Positions 35,443-42,795 of a stretch of DNA of 48,107 bases are shown piece by piece (the first letter of the stretch is position 1; every line of letters begins with the position of its first letter). The notes under the pieces are model-generated. The model saw only the letters and a program-made list of their open reading frames with translations. It made no database searches and was not told the DNA's origin. The translations under genes were made by a program, and so were the position numbers. The stretch is from Bacillota bacterium (GTDB lineage: Bacteria; Bacillota; Dehalobacteriia; UBA4068): NCBI GenBank assembly GCA_030527285.1, contig JAUNBC010000003.1, forward strand, positions 1-48,107, in the 5' to 3' direction.

Positions 35443-36522
35443 ATGCACAAATCACGTTTGGACAAATTGCGCGCGGCGTTGTATGGCGCTGATTGCGAGG
35501 CGATGTTTATCGTCAATGAGAGTAACGTCAAATATTTGAGCGGTTTTACCTCCGGCGAGTCGTTTTTATTCATCGTCACCGCCGGCAGCAATTATTTCAT
35601 TACCGATTTTCGCTATATCGAACAGGCGGAGCAGCAATGCCCTTATTATCAGGTGCTCCGCTATCGCGACGCGAATACGCCGCTGCCCAAGGTGCTGGCC
35701 GATCTTTGCGCCAAGTATCAGGTCAAGAAGCTGGCCTTCGAGCGCGAGCATATCAGCTACGCCATGTTTGAGAGCATCAGCGGCAGCTTGCAGGGCATAC
35801 AACTGCTGCCTACCGACAGCTTAGTCGAGCAGGTGCGCGCGGTCAAGGATGAAGGCGAGATCGAGAACCTGCGCATCGCCTGCCGCGCCACCGACGACGT
35901 TTTTGATATGATGTGCGGCTGGCTGCATCCCGGAGTCACCGAGCGCGAGGCCAAATGGCAGATGTATTGCTTCATCAATGATACCGGCTGCGTGTCCAGC
36001 TTCAAGCCGATCATCGCCGCCGGAGCTAACGGCTCCAAGCCGCATGCCAAGCCTTCGGCGCGGCAGCTGCAAAACGGCGATCTGCTGACCATGGACTTTG
36101 GCTGCGCCTATAAAGGCTATCATGCCGATATCACCCGTACCGTGTGCATCGGCAATCCTGATGAAAAGCAAAAGGAGATCTACGGCGTCGTGCTAGAGGC
36201 TAATCTGCGCGCCGAAGCGGCGCTCAAGGCCGGCATGACCGGCCAGGCTATCGACGCCATCGCCCGTGATTATATCACCGAGCAGGGTTACGGCGAGCAA
36301 TTCGGCCATGGGCTGGGGCATGGCGTGGGCATGGATATACATGAGTTGCCCAATCTCAACCGCGCTAATGACAAGCCGCTGCCGGCCGGCGCTTTGGTCA
36401 CCGTGGAGCCGGGCATCTATATCCCTGATTGGGGCGGCGTGCGCATCGAGGATACCTGCCTGGTCACGGAGGATGGCTGCGAGATCATGTTCCGCTCGAC
36501 CAAGGAGCTGCTGTGCTTATAA
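35443..36522 (+). CDS. M24 family Xaa-Pro aminopeptidase
   Basis: The protein has 359 residues. The N-terminal creatinase-like domain (about 1-125) includes FIVNESNVKYLSGFTSGESF. The pita-bread catalytic domain holds the dinuclear metal ligands: two Asp in TMDFGCAYKGYHADITRT, His in GHGLGHGVGMDIHELP, Glu in TVEPGIYIPDWGGV and Glu in RIEDTCLVT. It removes N-terminal residues preceding proline in cytosolic peptides. AGGAGG precedes the ATG. In many Bacillota this gene precedes efp, but here a tautomerase gene follows. Confidence 0.93.
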   Translation: MHKSRLDKLRAALYGADCEAMFIVNESNVKYLSGFTSGESFLFIVTAGSNYFITDFRYIEQAEQQCPYYQVLRYRDANTPLPKVLADLCAKYQVKKLAFEREHISYAMFESISGSLQGIQLLPTDSLVEQVRAVKDEGEIENLRIACRATDDVFDMMCGWLHPGVTEREAKWQMYCFINDTGCVSSFKPIIAAGANGSKPHAKPSARQLQNGDLLTMDFGCAYKGYHADITRTVCIGNPDEKQKEIYGVVLEANLRAEAALKAGMTGQAIDAIARDYITEQGYGEQFGHGLGHGVGMDIHELPNLNRANDKPLPAGALVTVEPGIYIPDWGGVRIEDTCLVTEDGCEIMFRSTKELLCL

Positions 36523-36557
36523 GCCGCGACAGCGGTAATATAAAAAGGAGGGATACT

Positions 36558-36767
36558 ATGCCGATCATTGAGGTACATATACTTGAGGGCAGAACAGTCG
36601 AAACCAAGGAACGGCTGGTCCGCGAGATGACAGCTTTGGTAGTAGATGTGCTGGATAGCAGACCGGAGGCGGTGCGTATCATCATCGACGAGATGCAGCC
36701 GCAGAATTATGCCATCGCCGGCGAGTCGGTAAGCAAACGCCGCGCCACCGGCAAACTCAAGCCGTAA
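36558..36767 (+). CDS. 4-oxalocrotonate tautomerase family protein
   Basis: The protein has 69 residues from the ATG at 36558, which has AAGGAGGG upstream. After Met removal Pro1 is the catalytic base (MPIIEVHILEGRTVETKERL). Arg residues near 11 and 39 and the VRIIIDEMQPQNYAIAG strand fit the family. It would tautomerise 2-hydroxydienoates or a similar enol. The family is often promiscuous. It is slightly longer than the usual 60-62 residues because of a basic tail (KRRATGKLKP). A longer frame from 36429 is rejected because Pro1 would be lost. Confidence 0.9.
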   Translation: MPIIEVHILEGRTVETKERLVREMTALVVDVLDSRPEAVRIIIDEMQPQNYAIAGESVSKRRATGKLKP

Positions 36768-36771
36768 GCCT

Positions 36772-36807
36772 AAAAGAGCCTTGAGCTGATGCTCAAGGCT
36801 CTTTTTT
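36772..36807 (+). terminator. Terminator after the tautomerase gene
   Basis: AAAAGAGCCTTGAGC / GCTCAAGGCTCTTTT form a perfect 15-bp stem with a 4-nt loop, followed by a T run to 36807. Confidence 0.93.
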
Positions 36808-36841
36808 GCGGTTGCAAGCGGCGTTTTTGCGGTTGTAAGCG
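36803..36841 (+). repeat. Tandem 18-bp direct repeat at the edge of the mobile element
   Basis: TTTTTGCGGTTGCAAGCG (36803-36820) recurs at 36824-36841 with a single C-to-T change. It lies between the host terminator and the recombinase gene end, so it may mark an element junction. No matching copy was found at the other end. Confidence 0.45.
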
Positions 36842-36935
36842 CGTTTAGTAAGTACGCTTGCAGGCATAGTAGTCCTGCACCTGTACCAACGCCTCGCCGA
36901 AGCGTACAGGATGAACATGGCGGTATGCAGGGCAT

Positions 36936-38429
36936 TCAGATGCGCCATGCGATTTTGATGGTATCGCTGGTGGCGTGGATGACCTTGACCAGTTGATCTA
37001 CGGTTCGGCGTTTGTCCTCAAAGCTCAATTCATCCCACACGGTCAGATGATTGTTGATCTCCGTATAGTCTGCTTCTTTGCGCAGCTTCAGCTCCAAGGC
37101 CCGGCGGGATAGCTCCTGCTTTTTGGCGTCCAGTCCCCGCACCCGTTGATCGATGTAGCGGAAGAGCGCGTCGTCCGCCTGAGCCAGCCGCTCCATCAGG
37201 GAGGCGATCTCCGCTTCCACCTGAGCCAGCTCCACCTGCAAAGTGGTCAGCTCCGGGTTGGCGATCCGTTGCTTGCGTTTGCGCAGAGAGGTAAATTGTG
37301 CCAGCTTTTTCCGCATCTCCCCGTAGACGATCTCCTCTATCTCATCGGAATAGATGGTGCCGGAGCCGGCGCAGGCGTGGGAGTTGAGTTTGTTGGAGCA
37401 GAGCAAGTAGCGGGATTTACGGGTGGGATAGTGCTTGTCAACCAGGGCGTAGCCGCACAGGCCGCATTTGATCTTCCCGGCCAGCCAGGTGTTTTTGGCT
37501 TTTTGATAAGGCCGCACCTGTTGGGCTTCCAGGCATTTGGCGCGGCATTTCAGCCATAGCTGGGCGGGGACGATGCCCTCGTGCGGAGCCAGCACCAGAT
37601 GATTGCCCTCAAGGTTGATCTGCTTGCGCCCCTGAGAACCCTGCCCTTTATAGTAATAGCAGCCGTTGACGCCGATGAAGTCCGCCGCGTCATTAGCCAG
37701 GATCGCGCCCTGGCCGCGGTAGAATTCATAGACAGCTAAATCAGCCCGGACGTAGATGGGGTTGCGCAGCACGTCGGCCAGACGGGTGCGCTCCCAGGGG
37801 CGGCCGTTTTTGGTCACGCCATGCTGCTGAAAATAGCGGATGATATCACCGTAGGAGCATTCCGGCTGGGAGTAAAGCTCGTAGATCAGCCGGATCTGCT
37901 CGGCCTCAGCCGGGTTTATTTCATACATGGAGGTCTTGACTCCATTCAGCTCGGTGGGGATCAGATTAAAGCCGTAAGGCACGCGCCCGCCCATGTAAAA
38001 GCTTTTCTGGCTGCGGGAGAAGTAGGCGTCCGTCACCCGTTTTTGGATGGTTTCCCGCTCCAGCTGGGCGAAGACGATGCAGATATTGAGCATGGCCCGA
38101 CCCATGGGCGATGAGGTGTCAAACTTCTCGCTGCAGGATACGAACTCCACATGCTGCTGCGCAAAATGCTCCATCATGGCGGAAAAGTCCAGTACGCTGC
38201 GGCTGATACGATCCAGCTTATAGACGATGACCTTGTTGATCAGGCCGGAATCAATATCGTCCATCATTTGCACAAAGGCCGGACGATCCGTGTTTTTGCC
38301 GCTGAAGCCCCGATCGAGGTAGGATTGAAACGCCTCCCCTCTGGTTTCATATTGACAGAACTCGATTTGGCTTTCGATGGAAATGCTATCGGCTCTGTCC
38401 ACGGATTGCCGCGCGTATATTGCGATCAT
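36936..38429 (-). CDS. Large serine recombinase / integrase
   Basis: This 497-residue enzyme catalyses site-specific DNA exchange. The catalytic domain begins MIAIYARQSVDRADSISIES, with the nucleophile Ser9. GFSGKNTDRPAFVQMMDDI and VYKLDRISRSVLDFSAMME carry the conserved Arg residues. A recombinase domain (YGFNLIP...ADVLRNPIYV) follows, then a zinc ribbon (CGLCGYALVDKHYP...LLCSNK...C) and a coiled coil (about 400-450) that controls integration direction. Full length, so probably active. AAGGAG lies six bases upstream of the ATG. With the two small upstream ORFs it forms a small mobile element. Confidence 0.93.
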   Translation of the reverse strand: MIAIYARQSVDRADSISIESQIEFCQYETRGEAFQSYLDRGFSGKNTDRPAFVQMMDDIDSGLINKVIVYKLDRISRSVLDFSAMMEHFAQQHVEFVSCSEKFDTSSPMGRAMLNICIVFAQLERETIQKRVTDAYFSRSQKSFYMGGRVPYGFNLIPTELNGVKTSMYEINPAEAEQIRLIYELYSQPECSYGDIIRYFQQHGVTKNGRPWERTRLADVLRNPIYVRADLAVYEFYRGQGAILANDAADFIGVNGCYYYKGQGSQGRKQINLEGNHLVLAPHEGIVPAQLWLKCRAKCLEAQQVRPYQKAKNTWLAGKIKCGLCGYALVDKHYPTRKSRYLLCSNKLNSHACAGSGTIYSDEIEEIVYGEMRKKLAQFTSLRKRKQRIANPELTTLQVELAQVEAEIASLMERLAQADDALFRYIDQRVRGLDAKKQELSRRALELKLRKEADYTEINNHLTVWDELSFEDKRRTVDQLVKVIHATSDTIKIAWRI

Positions 38430-38471
38430 ATGCAGCTCCTTTTGATTATAAAAGAGCTGCTGACAGGTATT

Positions 38472-38693
38472 TCATACCGCAGCAGCTCCCGAATAGCCAT
38501 TCATGTTTGACGTATTCCCCGCGTATTTAGAAAAGATATCGAACAGGCCTTCCTCGATACAGCGGCGCTGCTCGATCTGTTCTTCTCCCGATAAAACCGG
38601 CGTAAGGTTTTCGATCTTGATCTCACCCTTGCGGCCTGGTATCAGGCGCTCCTCGCTGTGATAATCGAAGGGTCGAAGCAGGAAAGCGGCCAC
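38472..38693 (-). CDS. Small accessory ORF of the mobile element
   Basis: This 73-residue protein begins at GTG 38693 just after AGGAGGGGG. The N-terminus MAAFLLRPFDYHSEERLIPG followed by a short helical C-terminus resembles conserved small hypothetical proteins found upstream of recombinases in clostridial mobile elements. That is recalled from general familiarity, not checked. The gene ends 43 bp before the recombinase start and is probably cotranscribed with it. It could be a directionality or regulatory factor. No known domain is visible. Confidence 0.65.
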   Translation of the reverse strand: MAAFLLRPFDYHSEERLIPGRKGEIKIENLTPVLSGEEQIEQRRCIEEGLFDIFSKYAGNTSNMNGYSGAAAV

Positions 38694-38737
38694 CCCCCTC
38701 CTTTGATGTTGCTAAAGTATATTGTTTGCCGGCGTGT

Positions 38738-38777
38738 CCTATGCAAAGAGCCGGAGGGTTTTTGCCTTTTGCATAGG
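38738..38777. promoter_or_regulatory. Inverted repeat and probable promoter upstream of the recombinase operon
   Basis: CCTATGCAAA (38738-38747) and TTTGCATAGG (38768-38777) form a perfect 10-bp inverted repeat separated by 20 bp. On the minus strand the left copy supplies TTGCAT, a possible -35, with TATACT 19 bp downstream (near 38718). It may be an operator or a recombinase-binding site. Confidence 0.45.
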
Positions 38778-38805
38778 TTAGTTATTTCAGCAGCGCAAAG
38801 AGCAT

Positions 38806-38852
38806 AAAAAACCGGGTGTTCTCATAGCACGCAAATGCTGTAAGAACACCCG
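38806..38852 (-). terminator. Terminator after the 59-residue ORF
   Basis: CGGGTGTTCT (38813-38822) pairs with AGAACACCCG (38843-38852), with inner AGCA/TGCT. In the minus direction it is followed by GTTTTTT. Confidence 0.85.
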
Positions 38853-38869
38853 TCATGGTCGGGGCGGAA

Positions 38870-39049
38870 TTATAGAGTTTCATCCTGATCTTCTTCGCTG
38901 CCAGAAATAAACATTTCCTCTGTGGTACTCGGTGCAAGTTTGAGTTTTTCGGTAATATCAGAAAGTGCGTTGGTCGTAGCCTCCAGCACCTCTATGGCAG
39001 TCGCCATTCGCCCTGCCAAGTGATAATACATCGCCTTGTAATCCGGCAC
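38870..39049 (-). CDS. 59-residue accessory protein of the mobile element
   Basis: A small gene begins at GTG 39049 with AGGGGGG about eight bases upstream and ends at TAA 38870-38872. The protein starts MPDYKAMYYHLAGRMATAIE, continues as a helix (VLEATTNALSDITEKLKLA) and ends acidic. Small proteins with this MPDYK..YYHL.GR pattern are frequent in Bacillota integrative elements, in my recollection. Function unknown. The terminator right after it supports a real transcription unit. It is separated from the 73-residue ORF by its own terminator. Confidence 0.72.
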   Translation of the reverse strand: MPDYKAMYYHLAGRMATAIEVLEATTNALSDITEKLKLAPSTTEEMFISGSEEDQDETL

Positions 39050-39079
39050 GCAGAATCCCCCCTAACATATTTTTAATAA

Positions 39080-39107
39080 TCGGCACTGTTTAGAAAAACA
39101 GTGCCGA
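39080..39107 (-). terminator. Hairpin downstream of tRNA-Pro
   Basis: TCGGCACTGTTT (39080-39091) and AAACAGTGCCGA (39096-39107) form a perfect 12-bp stem. In the minus direction it follows the tRNA by 8 bp, and an A/T-rich tail (TTATTAAAAA) follows. Confidence 0.65.
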
Positions 39108-39115
39108 CTCTTGCT

Positions 39116-39192
39116 TGGTCGGGGCGAAAGGATTTGAACCTTCGGCCTCTGCGTCCCGAACGCAGCGCTCTACCAAGCTGAGCCACGCCCCG
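39116..39192 (-). tRNA. tRNA-Pro (anticodon CGG)
   Basis: This 77-nt gene includes an encoded CCA (39118-39116). The acceptor stem is CGGGGCG (39192-39186) with CGCCCCG (39126-39120), discriminator A at 39119. The D-arm is GCTCAGCTTGGTAGAGC. The anticodon stem CTGCG/CGCAG encloses TTCGGGA, giving anticodon CGG (codon CCG). The T-arm contains GGTTCAAATCC. A strong promoter lies just upstream. It neighbours the recombinase element, but no att duplication of its 3' end is seen. Confidence 0.95.
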
Positions 39193-39203
39193 ACAGCTAT
39201 TAC

Positions 39204-39233
39204 ATTTTAGCCCAAATGATAGGCCTTTGTCAA
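39204..39233 (-). promoter_or_regulatory. Promoter of tRNA-Pro
   Basis: On the minus strand a perfect TTGACA (39233-39228), 18 bp, and TAAAAT (39209-39204), 11 bp before the tRNA 5' end. Confidence 0.8.
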
Positions 39234-39251
39234 CAACAATATGGCGTTTAC

Positions 39252-39280
39252 TTGAAATTATTTGCGTATAATGGTATGAT
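39252..39280 (+). promoter_or_regulatory. SigA-type promoter for trmL
   Basis: TTGAAA (39252-39257), 17 bp, TATGAT (39275-39280) preceded by TGG. Confidence 0.65.
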
Positions 39281-39356
39281 AAAAAACAGCGGCGCGGCTG
39301 TACCGGCGCGCGCCGCGTTGAGATAGACCCAATGCGTTTGAACGCAAGGAGCGGCT

Positions 39357-39815
39357 ATGCATATCGTTTTGGTCGAGCCGGAGATACCCAATAATACCGG
39401 CAATATATCCCGCACCTGCTCGGTGACCGGCTCCAGCCTGCATTTGGTCAGACCGCTGGGCTTTTCTACCGACGATAAACAGCTCAAGCGCGCCGGTCTG
39501 GACTATTGGCAGTATTTGGACCTGCATTATTATGACAGCTTTGACGAGGTTTTGGCCAAATACCCTGAGGGGCGCTTCTTCTATGCCTCGACCAAGGCCG
39601 GTCATCGCTACACCGAGCCGTCTTACCGCGCCGGTGATTTTCTCGTCTTTGGCAAGGAGACGCGCGGCCTGCCCGAATCGCTGCTGGCGGCGCATGCCGA
39701 TCATTGCGTGCGCATCCCGATGGGTCGCGATATCCGTTCGCTCAATCTCGCCAATTCGGTGGCGATCATTCTTTACGAGGCGCTGCGGCAGCAGGGCTTC
39801 CCCAATCTGATATAG
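39357..39815 (+). CDS. trmL: tRNA (cytidine/uridine-34-2'-O)-methyltransferase TrmL
   Basis: This 152-residue SPOUT-fold enzyme methylates the wobble ribose of leucine tRNAs. It begins MHIVLVEPEIPNNTGNISRT. The knot motifs are FGKETRGLPESLL (about residues 98-110) and RIPMGRDIRSLNLANSVAII (about 120-139). The length matches E. coli TrmL. AAGGAG precedes the ATG. It is 8 bp from the YigZ-like gene, so the two are cotranscribed. Confidence 0.93.
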   Translation: MHIVLVEPEIPNNTGNISRTCSVTGSSLHLVRPLGFSTDDKQLKRAGLDYWQYLDLHYYDSFDEVLAKYPEGRFFYASTKAGHRYTEPSYRAGDFLVFGKETRGLPESLLAAHADHCVRIPMGRDIRSLNLANSVAIILYEALRQQGFPNLI

Positions 39816-39823
39816 GTGAGCTG

Positions 39824-40459
39824 ATGGACAAAAGCATTATCACCGTGGCCGGCTATGCCACCGCGCAATTCATCGAGAAGAAGTCGCGCTTTATCGGCCA
39901 TATCGCGCCGGTCGCCGACGAGGCGCAGGCGCAGGCCTTCATCGAGCGTATCCGCGCCGAGCATCGCGAGGCCAATCACAACGTCTACGCTTGGCTGATC
40001 GGCGAGCAGGCGCAATTCCAGCGCAGCTCCGATGACGGCGAGCCGTCGGGCAGCGCCGGCCGTCCGGTGCTGGAGGCGCTCAAGCGCAGCGGCTTGCAGG
40101 ATGCGGCGGTGGTGGTGACGCGCTATTTCGGCGGCATACTGCTGGGCGCGGGCGGCCTGGCGCGCGCCTATGGCAAGGGCGCGCAGCTGGCGATCGAGGC
40201 GGCGCGGCGCGTGAAGCGCAGCGAGGCCGGCCGTTATGCGCTCGATTTTGATTATACGCTGCTCGGGCGCATCGAGCCGTATCTGTTCGCCAATCAGCTA
40301 TGCGTCGAGAACAAGCTCTACGGCGAGAAGGTCTGCTTCATCTGCCTGCTGACGGCCGCGCAGCGCGCGCAGGCTGAGACGGCGCTGGCCGAGCTCAGCA
40401 ACGGCAGCGCGCATTGGCAGGATCTGGGCGAGACGGCCTTCATCGAGACCGCGTTGTAG
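39824..40459 (+). CDS. YigZ/IMPACT family protein (UPF0029)
   Basis: The protein has 211 residues from the ATG at 39824. A longer frame from 39704 lies inside trmL and is unlikely. The IMPACT N-terminal domain holds KKSRFIGHIAPV, HNVYAWLIGE, DDGEPSGSAGRPVLEAL and VVVTRYFGGILLGAGGLARA, the family signature. The C-terminal domain (about 140-211) is a ferredoxin-like UPF0029 fold. Relatives are linked to translation/ribosome functions, but the bacterial role is unsettled. Confidence 0.92.
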   Translation: MDKSIITVAGYATAQFIEKKSRFIGHIAPVADEAQAQAFIERIRAEHREANHNVYAWLIGEQAQFQRSSDDGEPSGSAGRPVLEALKRSGLQDAAVVVTRYFGGILLGAGGLARAYGKGAQLAIEAARRVKRSEAGRYALDFDYTLLGRIEPYLFANQLCVENKLYGEKVCFICLLTAAQRAQAETALAELSNGSAHWQDLGETAFIETAL

Positions 40460-40511
40460 CGCTGACTCAGGCGTGCCGCTTCGAGCGCGCCGCGCCTATG
40501 TATAAAAATCC

Positions 40512-40540
40512 TCACCCCGCTCAAACTATGGGCGGGGTGA
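40512..40540 (+). promoter_or_regulatory. GC-rich hairpin hiding the SASP ribosome site; possible SigG promoter overlaps
   Basis: TCACCCCGC (40512-40520) pairs with GCGGGGTGA (40532-40540). The right arm contains the GGGGTGA ribosome site of the gene at 40545, so a long transcript would have it sequestered. TGTATA (40499-40504), 17 bp and CAAACTA (40522-40528) resemble a forespore SigG promoter. Its start point would fall very close to the ribosome site, so this reading is tentative. Confidence 0.4.
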
Positions 40541-40544
40541 TTGT

Positions 40545-40865
40545 ATGTCCGAGATTAAAAGATCGCTTAAAAGCAAGATGAAAAAGCGCAATGCCGACTG
40601 GGAGGCCGAAAAGGTCGAGATCGCCAAGGAGCTTGGTTTATGGCCTGAAGTCGAGCGCGACGGCTGGAGCGGACTGAGCGCGGCGGACAGCGGACGCATC
40701 GGCGGCGTGCTGGCGGCGCGGCGCAAGGCGGCCGGTATGGCGGCGATCAACCGCGCGCAGCTGACCGGCGCGCTGCTGCCGGACGGCGGCGCGGAGTTGG
40801 GCTTGGGCGATATCGGGCCGGACGTTATCGGCTTGAATACGGACGGCACAATAGTCGAAGAATAA
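40545..40865 (+). CDS. Small acid-soluble spore protein, SspF-like alpha/beta type
   Basis: This 106-residue protein has a SASP core at about residues 20-62: AEKVEIAKELGLWPEVERDG followed by WSGLSAADSGRIGGVLAARR. The E.AKELG...GW..L.A..SGRIGG pattern matches the minor alpha/beta-type SASP family (SspF-like), which coats and protects spore DNA. It is longer than SspF because of a C-terminal extension rich in Gly, Leu and Asp. It sits immediately before spoIIGA, consistent with a sporulation context. Confidence 0.72.
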   Translation: MSEIKRSLKSKMKKRNADWEAEKVEIAKELGLWPEVERDGWSGLSAADSGRIGGVLAARRKAAGMAAINRAQLTGALLPDGGAELGLGDIGPDVIGLNTDGTIVEE

Positions 40866-40874
40866 ATGCTCGTT

Positions 40875-40913
40875 CACAGCCGGTTGCGACGAAGTTTGCA
40901 GCGGCTGTGTTTT
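40875..40913 (+). terminator. Terminator after the SASP gene
   Basis: CACAGCCG (40875-40882) pairs with CGGCTGTG (40902-40909), with an inner TGC/GCA pair, followed by TTTT. Confidence 0.65.
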
Positions 40914-40918
40914 ATAAT
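40884..40918 (+). promoter_or_regulatory. Possible Spo0A-dependent promoter of spoIIGA-sigE
   Basis: TATAAT (40913-40918) has no -35 at normal distance, but TTGCGA lies at 40884-40889, a 23-bp spacing. The Bacillus spoIIG promoter likewise has an over-long spacer and needs Spo0A. CGACGAA (40887-40893) differs from the Spo0A box TGNCGAA by one base and overlaps the -35. The element overlaps the preceding terminator. Confidence 0.45.
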
Positions 40919-40979
40919 CAGAGGTATGAGGGGAGCGATAGCGGCATAGGATGAACTGACAAGCCATAGGAGGCGCCAG

Positions 40980-41900
40980 ATGAGCGGGAGCTATATCGTA
41001 TATGCCGACGTTTTATTCGCGCTCAATTTCTGTCTCGACTGGTTCCTGCTGTGGGCGAGCGGCTGTTTTCTGCACTTGAGCACGCCGCTGTGGCGCTTGC
41101 TCGCGGCGACGCTGGCGGCGGCGCTGTACGGCGTCGGCGTGCTCGTCCCCGCATTAGCGGCAGCTTACAGCGCTCCGCTGGCGATAGCCGTATCGCTGCT
41201 GCTGCTGCGCGCCGCCTATCCGTGGAACGGCTGGCGCGGCTTCGGCAAGCTATGCGCCGCCTTTTACCTGATCTGCTTCGCTATGGCCGGCGCGGCGCTG
41301 GCTGCTTCGACTTTGCTCGACGCGCAGGGGAGGCACGCTTACAGCCCGCAGATACTTCGAGCCGGCTGCCTGCTGTTCGCGCTGCCGCCGGCGTTGGCGT
41401 TGGCGCGGCGCGGCTGGTCGGCGCTCAGCCGCGTGTGGCGGCGCGAGGACTTTCTGATCGAGCTGGAGCTATGCGCCGCCGCGCAGCGGATACGGCTGAC
41501 GGCGCTGCTTGATACCGGCAACGATCTGCGCGAGCCGCTGTCGGCCGACCCGGTGATCGTCGCCGATTACCGCGCGGTGCGCGCCCTGCTGCCGCAGCGT
41601 TTGCGCGACAGCTTTGAGCGCGCGCCCGACGACGCGGCGGAAATATTGCGGCTGATGGCGGCGTTGCCCGACGGCGACGGCTGGACGCGCCGCCTGCGGC
41701 TGGTACCGTTCGCCAGCCTCGGCGCGCGGCATGGGCTGCTGCTCGGCTTCAGGCCGGACGCGCTGTCGCTGCTCGGCGAACAGCCGGCGCAATTAGCGCC
41801 GGCGGTGGTCTGTATCACCGACCGTGATTGGGGAAGCGGCGGCTATCGCGCCGTGGCCAATCCGCATATACTCGACCGGCAGCTGGCTAAGGCTGTGTAG
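40980..41900 (+). CDS. spoIIGA: Sigma-E processing peptidase SpoIIGA
   Basis: This 306-residue membrane aspartic protease activates pro-SigE in the mother cell. Five hydrophobic helices occupy about residues 5-150, beginning [20 protein letters not shown]. The cytoplasmic protease domain holds the catalytic Asp in [14 protein letters not shown] (Asp178), with MGFR-like GFRPDALSL and VVCIT strands. The family normally dimerises, with one DTGN per chain. sigE follows 25 bp later. AGGAGG precedes the ATG. Confidence 0.93.
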   Translation: MSGSYIVYADVLFALNFCLDWFLLWASGCFLHLSTPLWRLLAATLAAALYGVGVLVPALAAAYSAPLAIAVSLLLLRAAYPWNGWRGFGKLCAAFYLICFAMAGAALAASTLLDAQGRHAYSPQILRAGCLLFALPPALALARRGWSALSRVWRREDFLIELELCAAAQRIRLTALLDTGNDLREPLSADPVIVADYRAVRALLPQRLRDSFERAPDDAAEILRLMAALPDGDGWTRRLRLVPFASLGARHGLLLGFRPDALSLLGEQPAQLAPAVVCITDRDWGSGGYRAVANPHILDRQLAKAV

Positions 41901-41925
41901 CAAGCTTAACATAAGGAGGAAGCCG

Positions 41926-42645
41926 ATGTTCAAAAAAAATGAGCCCAGTTGGTACGTTTTGCTGTTATTGCGCTTATACCGCTTTCCCTGGCTGCGGCGC
42001 GCCGATTATATCGGCGGCTCGGAGATATTGCCGCCGCCCTTGAGCGCGGAGGAAGAGCGCAGCCTGCTCAAGCTGTTCGCCGCCGGCAATAGCGATGCGC
42101 GGCAAATACTGATCGAGCATAACCTGCGCTTGGTGGTATATATCGCGCGCAAATTCGATAATACCGGCGTCGGCGTCGAGGACCTGATCTCTATCGGCAG
42201 CATCGGACTGATCAAGGCGGTCAATACCTTTGACAGCGGCAAGAATATCAAGCTCGCTACCTATGCTTCACGCTGCATCGAAAACGAGATATTGATGTAC
42301 CTGCGCCGCAATGCCAAGACGCGCGCCGAGATCTCCTTCGACGAGCCGCTGAACACCGATTGGGACGGCAATGAGCTGCTGTTATCCGATATACTGGGCA
42401 CCGATAACGATATCATCTACAAGTCGATAGAGGAGGAGCTGGAGCGCAAGCTGTTGTTTGCGGCGATATGCAAGCTATCCCCGCGCGAGCGCATGATCAT
42501 GGAGACGCGCTTCGGCCTGCATGGGCGCGAGGAGAAAACGCAAAAGGAGGTGGCGGAAATGCTCGGCATTTCCCAATCCTATATCTCGCGGCTGGAAAAG
42601 CGCATCATCCAAAAACTGCAAAAGGACGTGCTGAAGGCCGAATAG
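41926..42645 (+). CDS. sigE: Sporulation sigma factor SigE (pro-form)
   Basis: The protein has 239 residues from the ATG at 41926, which has AAGGAGGA upstream. The N-terminal pro-sequence (about residues 1-27, hydrophobic [11 protein letters not shown]) precedes [13 protein letters not shown], which aligns with the Bacillus cleavage region. Region 2 is [13 protein letters not shown]...[19 protein letters not shown] with the -10-reading helix after it. Region 4 has [16 protein letters not shown] and the helix-turn-helix [20 protein letters not shown]. It directs early mother-cell transcription. sigG, which follows sigE in Bacillus, is absent here. Confidence 0.96.
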   Translation: MFKKNEPSWYVLLLLRLYRFPWLRRADYIGGSEILPPPLSAEEERSLLKLFAAGNSDARQILIEHNLRLVVYIARKFDNTGVGVEDLISIGSIGLIKAVNTFDSGKNIKLATYASRCIENEILMYLRRNAKTRAEISFDEPLNTDWDGNELLLSDILGTDNDIIYKSIEEELERKLLFAAICKLSPRERMIMETRFGLHGREEKTQKEVAEMLGISQSYISRLEKRIIQKLQKDVLKAE

Positions 42646-42658
42646 CGATAATCGCTTA

Positions 42659-42686
42659 TTGATTTTCTATTAGCTTGTGATATAAT
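42659..42686 (+). promoter_or_regulatory. SigA-type promoter for the pyridoxal-kinase-like gene
   Basis: TTGATT (42659-42664), 16 bp, a perfect TATAAT (42681-42686). The leader to 42796 is about 100 nt. Confidence 0.7.
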
Positions 42687-42699
42687 ATTTTATACTGAC

Positions 42700-42720
42700 G
42701 GCGGTACGCCGTGATCACGG
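42700..42720 (+). promoter_or_regulatory. Dyad symmetry in the leader
   Basis: Just downstream of the -10 lie the hairpin GGCG-GTA-CGCC (42700-42710) and the perfect 12-bp palindrome CCGTGATCACGG (42709-42720). It could be an operator for a repressor, or part of a structured leader with the following CGGAG/CTCCG pair. Confidence 0.45.
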
Positions 42721-42795
42721 AGGGCTATCGTCTCCGCGCTTTGCTGGGGACAGGCTGCGGTTTTGATACATGGCTGCAAAAGGAGGTTGCTGACA

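Noticed and set aside
36803..36841. CRISPR-like repeat
   Set aside because: Only two copies with a 3-bp gap; no spacers and no cas genes in the window.
36845..36937. 31-codon open frame after the recombinase (FGEALVQVQDYYACKRTY at its end)
   Set aside because: It looks somewhat protein-like, but it has no start codon or ribosome site and overlaps the recombinase end. It may be a decayed fragment.
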